A stretch of 8,001 nt of DNA from Heteroruminococcus sp964370005 (GTDB lineage Bacteria; Bacillota; Clostridia; Oscillospirales; Ruminococcaceae). Shown here piece after piece: positions 6,548 to 8,001 of this stretch. The notes beneath the pieces were generated by a model. The model had not been told where the DNA came from. It made no database searches and was given only the letters and a program-made list of their open reading frames with translations. Within the stretch, counting starts at the first letter, position 1, and each line of letters starts with the position of its first letter. The position numbers were made by a program, and so were the translations under genes. Location: contig CAYJGR010000076.1 of assembly GCA_964370005.1 (NCBI GenBank), positions 1 to 8,001 on the forward strand, in the 5' to 3' direction.

Positions 6548-6578
6548 TATAGCCCAAGGGGCGGAATGGAGTGAGTAT

Positions 6579-7415
6579 ATGCAAGTTTCTATGATTGAAC
6601 TTATGAAGGATGCAAAAAAGAAGGGCTACTGTGTGCCGGCGCCTGCGATTGAGAATGAGCATAGTATTCGAGCCTGTATAGAAGCGGCCGAGCAGACCAA
6701 GTCGCCCATCATTATGATTGCGCTTTACAAGGTAAACCCCGATATTGTGGGGCTGGGGCGCATCGCATATGAGATGTCAATGAAGGCATCTGTGCCCATT
6801 GCAATGTGCCAAGACCACGGCGGCACATATGAGGAGGCTATATGGGCTATTCGTGCCGGGTTTACAGATGTGATGGTCGATCGCTCTATGCTGTCTTTTG
6901 ATGATAATGTACAGCAGGTAAAAGAGATTGTAAAAATTGCTCATGCGGTTGGTGTGGGGGTCGAGGCCGAGCTTGGACATGTAGGCATGGCTGACGATGC
7001 AGATGTGGGGGATGAAAAACACTTCACAGACCCAAAACAAGCGCAAGAGTTTGTGAAGATGACCGATGTGGATGCACTTGCGGTGGCTATAGGCACTGCC
7101 CACGGTTCTTACAAAAATAAACTCCCCGAGATACAGTTTGATCTACTCAAACAGCTCAGCGAAACGGTGCCGGTGCCTTTGGTGCTACATGGTGCTTCAG
7201 GGTCGGGCGATGACAACCTGCGAAAGGCGAGCAAGGGCGGAATATGTAAGCTTAATATTTCCAACGACCTAAAAAAGAGTGCAATAGTAAGCCTCACAGA
7301 GCAGGAAGATCTTTTGGGGATGGGTGCCTATAGAATGTACGGCAAGTTGGCCGAGGGGTACAAGAAAAGTCTTCTACACCATATAGATTTGTGTGGGAGC
7401 GCAAATCGAGCATAA
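6579..7415 (+). CDS. Class II (metal-dependent) ketose-bisphosphate aldolase family protein
   Basis: This 278-residue TIM-barrel aldolase (PF01116; FbaA/GatY/KbaY family) cleaves a ketose phosphate to DHAP plus an aldehyde. The catalytic Asp79 and zinc ligand His80 lie in CQDHGG. Other zinc ligands are His175 (GTAHGSY) and His204 (LHGASG). VEAELGHVG (128-136) is the family acidic segment, and the phosphate-binding KLNIS is at 224-228. Length is close to GatY/KbaY and short fructose-bisphosphate aldolases. The ribosome site GGAGTGAG is 31 bp after the dehydrogenase stop. The last codons before the stop form one arm of a large hairpin. Fructose-, tagatose- and sedoheptulose-bisphosphate, or a ketose 1-phosphate, are all possible substrates. 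The sequence cannot separate them. Confidence 0.92.
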   Translation: MQVSMIELMKDAKKKGYCVPAPAIENEHSIRACIEAAEQTKSPIIMIALYKVNPDIVGLGRIAYEMSMKASVPIAMCQDHGGTYEEAIWAIRAGFTDVMVDRSMLSFDDNVQQVKEIVKIAHAVGVGVEAELGHVGMADDADVGDEKHFTDPKQAQEFVKMTDVDALAVAIGTAHGSYKNKLPEIQFDLLKQLSETVPVPLVLHGASGSGDDNLRKASKGGICKLNISNDLKKSAIVSLTEQEDLLGMGAYRMYGKLAEGYKKSLLHHIDLCGSANRA

Positions 7416-7444
7416 TGCGCGCTTTTACTGCGCTTGCCCACACA
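7390..7444 (+). other. Stem-loop enclosing the aldolase stop codon
   Basis: TGTGTGGG AGCGCA (7390-7403) pairs with TGCGCT (7429-7434) and CCCACACA (7437-7444). This gives 14 base pairs with a 2-base bulge (7435-7436) and a 25-base loop that contains the aldolase TAA (7413-7415). A ribosome reaching the stop would melt the left arm, so folding should depend on translation. No T-tract follows. Confidence 0.65.
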
Positions 7445-7479
7445 GAGGAGCAGGTGCTTTGAAGAGCAAACGCCAACAC

Positions 7480-7512
7480 TACTGCCACCCGCCTACCAGG
7501 TGGGTGGCAGTA
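7480..7512 (+). other. 15 bp perfect hairpin before the last gene
   Basis: Positions 7480-7494 pair with 7498-7512 without mismatch (one G-U), closing a 3-base loop (ACC). The stem is GC-rich. No T-run follows on either strand (AAGTTTAAGG on the plus side), so it is not a typical rho-independent terminator. It is the second strong structure in the 132 bp gap between the aldolase and the small final gene. It could block 3' exonucleases, act as a processing site or lower expression of the last gene. Confidence 0.75.
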
Positions 7513-7547
7513 TAAGTTTAAGGCTATTCATATAGAGGAGGGAAACA

Positions 7548-7799
7548 ATGAAATCTGCATATATTGTCAAGGGCGATTTTGATATGTCGGTAGATAGAGC
7601 TTCTATAAAAAATGGCAGGGCACAAATTATAGGGGTAAGGCATACCCAACAAGCCTGTGAAGTGGCCAAAGAATTAGCAGTACAGGGAGTGGAATGCATA
7701 GAGCTTTGTGGTGGATTTAAGGAAAAGGATGTAAGGCAACTTATTGAGGCCACAGATAATAAAATCCCCATAGGATACGCAGTACGCTTGAAGGAATAA
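7548..7799 (+). CDS. Small DUF6506-like protein of unknown function
   Basis: This 83-residue soluble protein has a strong ribosome site (AGAGGAGGG, 5 bp from ATG), so it is very likely translated. Its pattern resembles DUF6506 proteins as I remember them: an N-terminal MKSAYIV strand, IIGVRHTQQACEVAKEL (27-43), then GVECIELCGGF (47-57) and a C-terminal IPIGYAVR strand (73-80). It is somewhat short for that family. The central IELCGGF includes Cys54, which might be functional. There is no signal peptide or membrane segment. The gene closes the operon after a hairpin-rich 132 bp gap, which may give it a different expression level. A fragment-like alternating alpha/beta layout could reflect a relation to small pieces of TIM-barrel enzymes, but this is speculation and no function can be assigned. 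Confidence 0.7.
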   Translation: MKSAYIVKGDFDMSVDRASIKNGRAQIIGVRHTQQACEVAKELAVQGVECIELCGGFKEKDVRQLIEATDNKIPIGYAVRLKE

Positions 7800-7845
7800 C
7801 GCAAAGATTATACACACGAGAAAAAGGCGTAGCAAATGGGTCTTA

Positions 7846-7907
7846 GGACTGTTTTATAGCCGAGAGTCCCTTCCCACAAAAGCGAATGTTTCATTCGAAT
7901 TTTGTGG
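7846..7907. repeat. Two adjacent inverted repeats downstream of the operon
   Basis: GGACT (7846-7850) pairs with AGTCC (7865-7869) across a 14-base loop. Immediately after it, CCACAAAA (7874-7881) plus CGAATG (7883-7888) pairs with CATTCG (7892-7897) plus TTTTGTGG (7900-7907). This gives a 14 bp stem with a small internal loop and a TTT apex. Neither has a clear T-tract after the full stem, although TTTT within the right arm could make a weak plus-strand terminator for the operon. The arrangement looks like a structured or dispersed intergenic element. Confidence 0.5.
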
Positions 7908-7915
7908 AGGTGCAG

Positions 7916-7946
7916 AAAAAAGCCCCAACCCTAAATGGGTTGGGGC
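7916..7946 (-). terminator. Rho-independent terminator for a minus-strand gene beyond the right edge
   Basis: GCCCCAACCC (7922-7931) pairs perfectly with GGGTTGGGGC (7937-7946) around a TAAAT loop. Read on the minus strand, the 10 bp GC-rich stem is followed directly by six T (complement of 7916-7921). On the plus strand no T-run follows. It therefore most likely ends a convergent transcript entering from the right. Confidence 0.8.
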
Positions 7947-7972
7947 TGGTGCGGAACATCATAACGGTCATA

Positions 7973-8000
7973 GCAAACCCCTGTACTCATGCGGGTTTGC
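7973..8000. repeat. 8 bp inverted repeat at the window edge
   Basis: GCAAACCC (7973-7980) and GGGTTTGC (7993-8000) are perfect inverted copies 12 bases apart. It lies upstream, on the minus strand, of the terminator at 7916-7946. It may sit in the 3' end or untranslated region of an incoming minus-strand gene. A minus-strand frame is open from 8000 to a TGA ending at 7968, but it is too short to judge. Confidence 0.45.
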
Positions 8001-8001
8001 A

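Noticed and set aside
7947..8001. C-terminal end of a minus-strand gene, possibly an integrase or att site
   Set aside because: Only about 10 codons are visible before a stop, with no family motif. The minus-strand terminator suggests a gene beyond the edge, but its identity cannot be supported.

Overview
The window reads as one sugar or polyol utilisation operon from a low-to-moderate GC Gram-positive anaerobe. Class Clostridia of the Bacillota is the best guess. The reasons are near-perfect Shine-Dalgarno sites before almost every gene, a TTG start, AT-leaning codon use, short intercistronic gaps, and the pairing of a mannose-family PTS with iron- and zinc-dependent dehydrogenases. There are no rRNA, tRNA, CRISPR or transposase genes. 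The organism assignment is inference.

Layout. Positions 1-98 are homopolymer-rich and hold no gene I recognise. A probable bidirectional terminator lies at 99-138. A minus-strand HxlR-family winged-helix regulator follows (163-513) and is divergent from the operon. The 180 bp between regulator and operon carries a palindrome (559-568) just upstream of a -10-like hexamer. The plus-strand operon then runs EIIA-1 (694-1101), EIIB-1 (1103-1546), a 152 bp gap, EIIA-2 (1699-2118), EIIB-2 (2134-2610), EIIC (2622-3371), EIID (3375-4226), iron-type alcohol dehydrogenase (4314-5498), zinc-type MDR dehydrogenase (5513-6547), class II aldolase (6579-7415) and a small DUF6506-like protein (7548-7799). The last 200 bp contain several closely packed inverted repeats and a minus-strand terminator, which suggests a convergent gene beyond the right edge.

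How the genes could work together. The EIIA/EIIB proteins pass phosphate from HPr to a substrate imported by EIIC/EIID. The zinc dehydrogenase would oxidise or reduce the sugar (or polyol) phosphate. The aldolase would split a ketose phosphate to DHAP plus an aldehyde, and the iron dehydrogenase could reduce or oxidise that aldehyde. No sugar kinase is present, so either a housekeeping phosphofructokinase acts or the aldolase cleaves a mono-phosphate. The substrate cannot be read from sequence.

The most notable points are: a second, clearly diverged EIIA-EIIB pair at the head of the operon; an HxlR-type regulator where LevR or SorC types are more usual; very stable stem-loops without U-tracts in the two longest gaps of the catabolic half; a diverged metal-binding segment in the iron dehydrogenase; and a small DUF6506-like gene of unknown function closing the operon.
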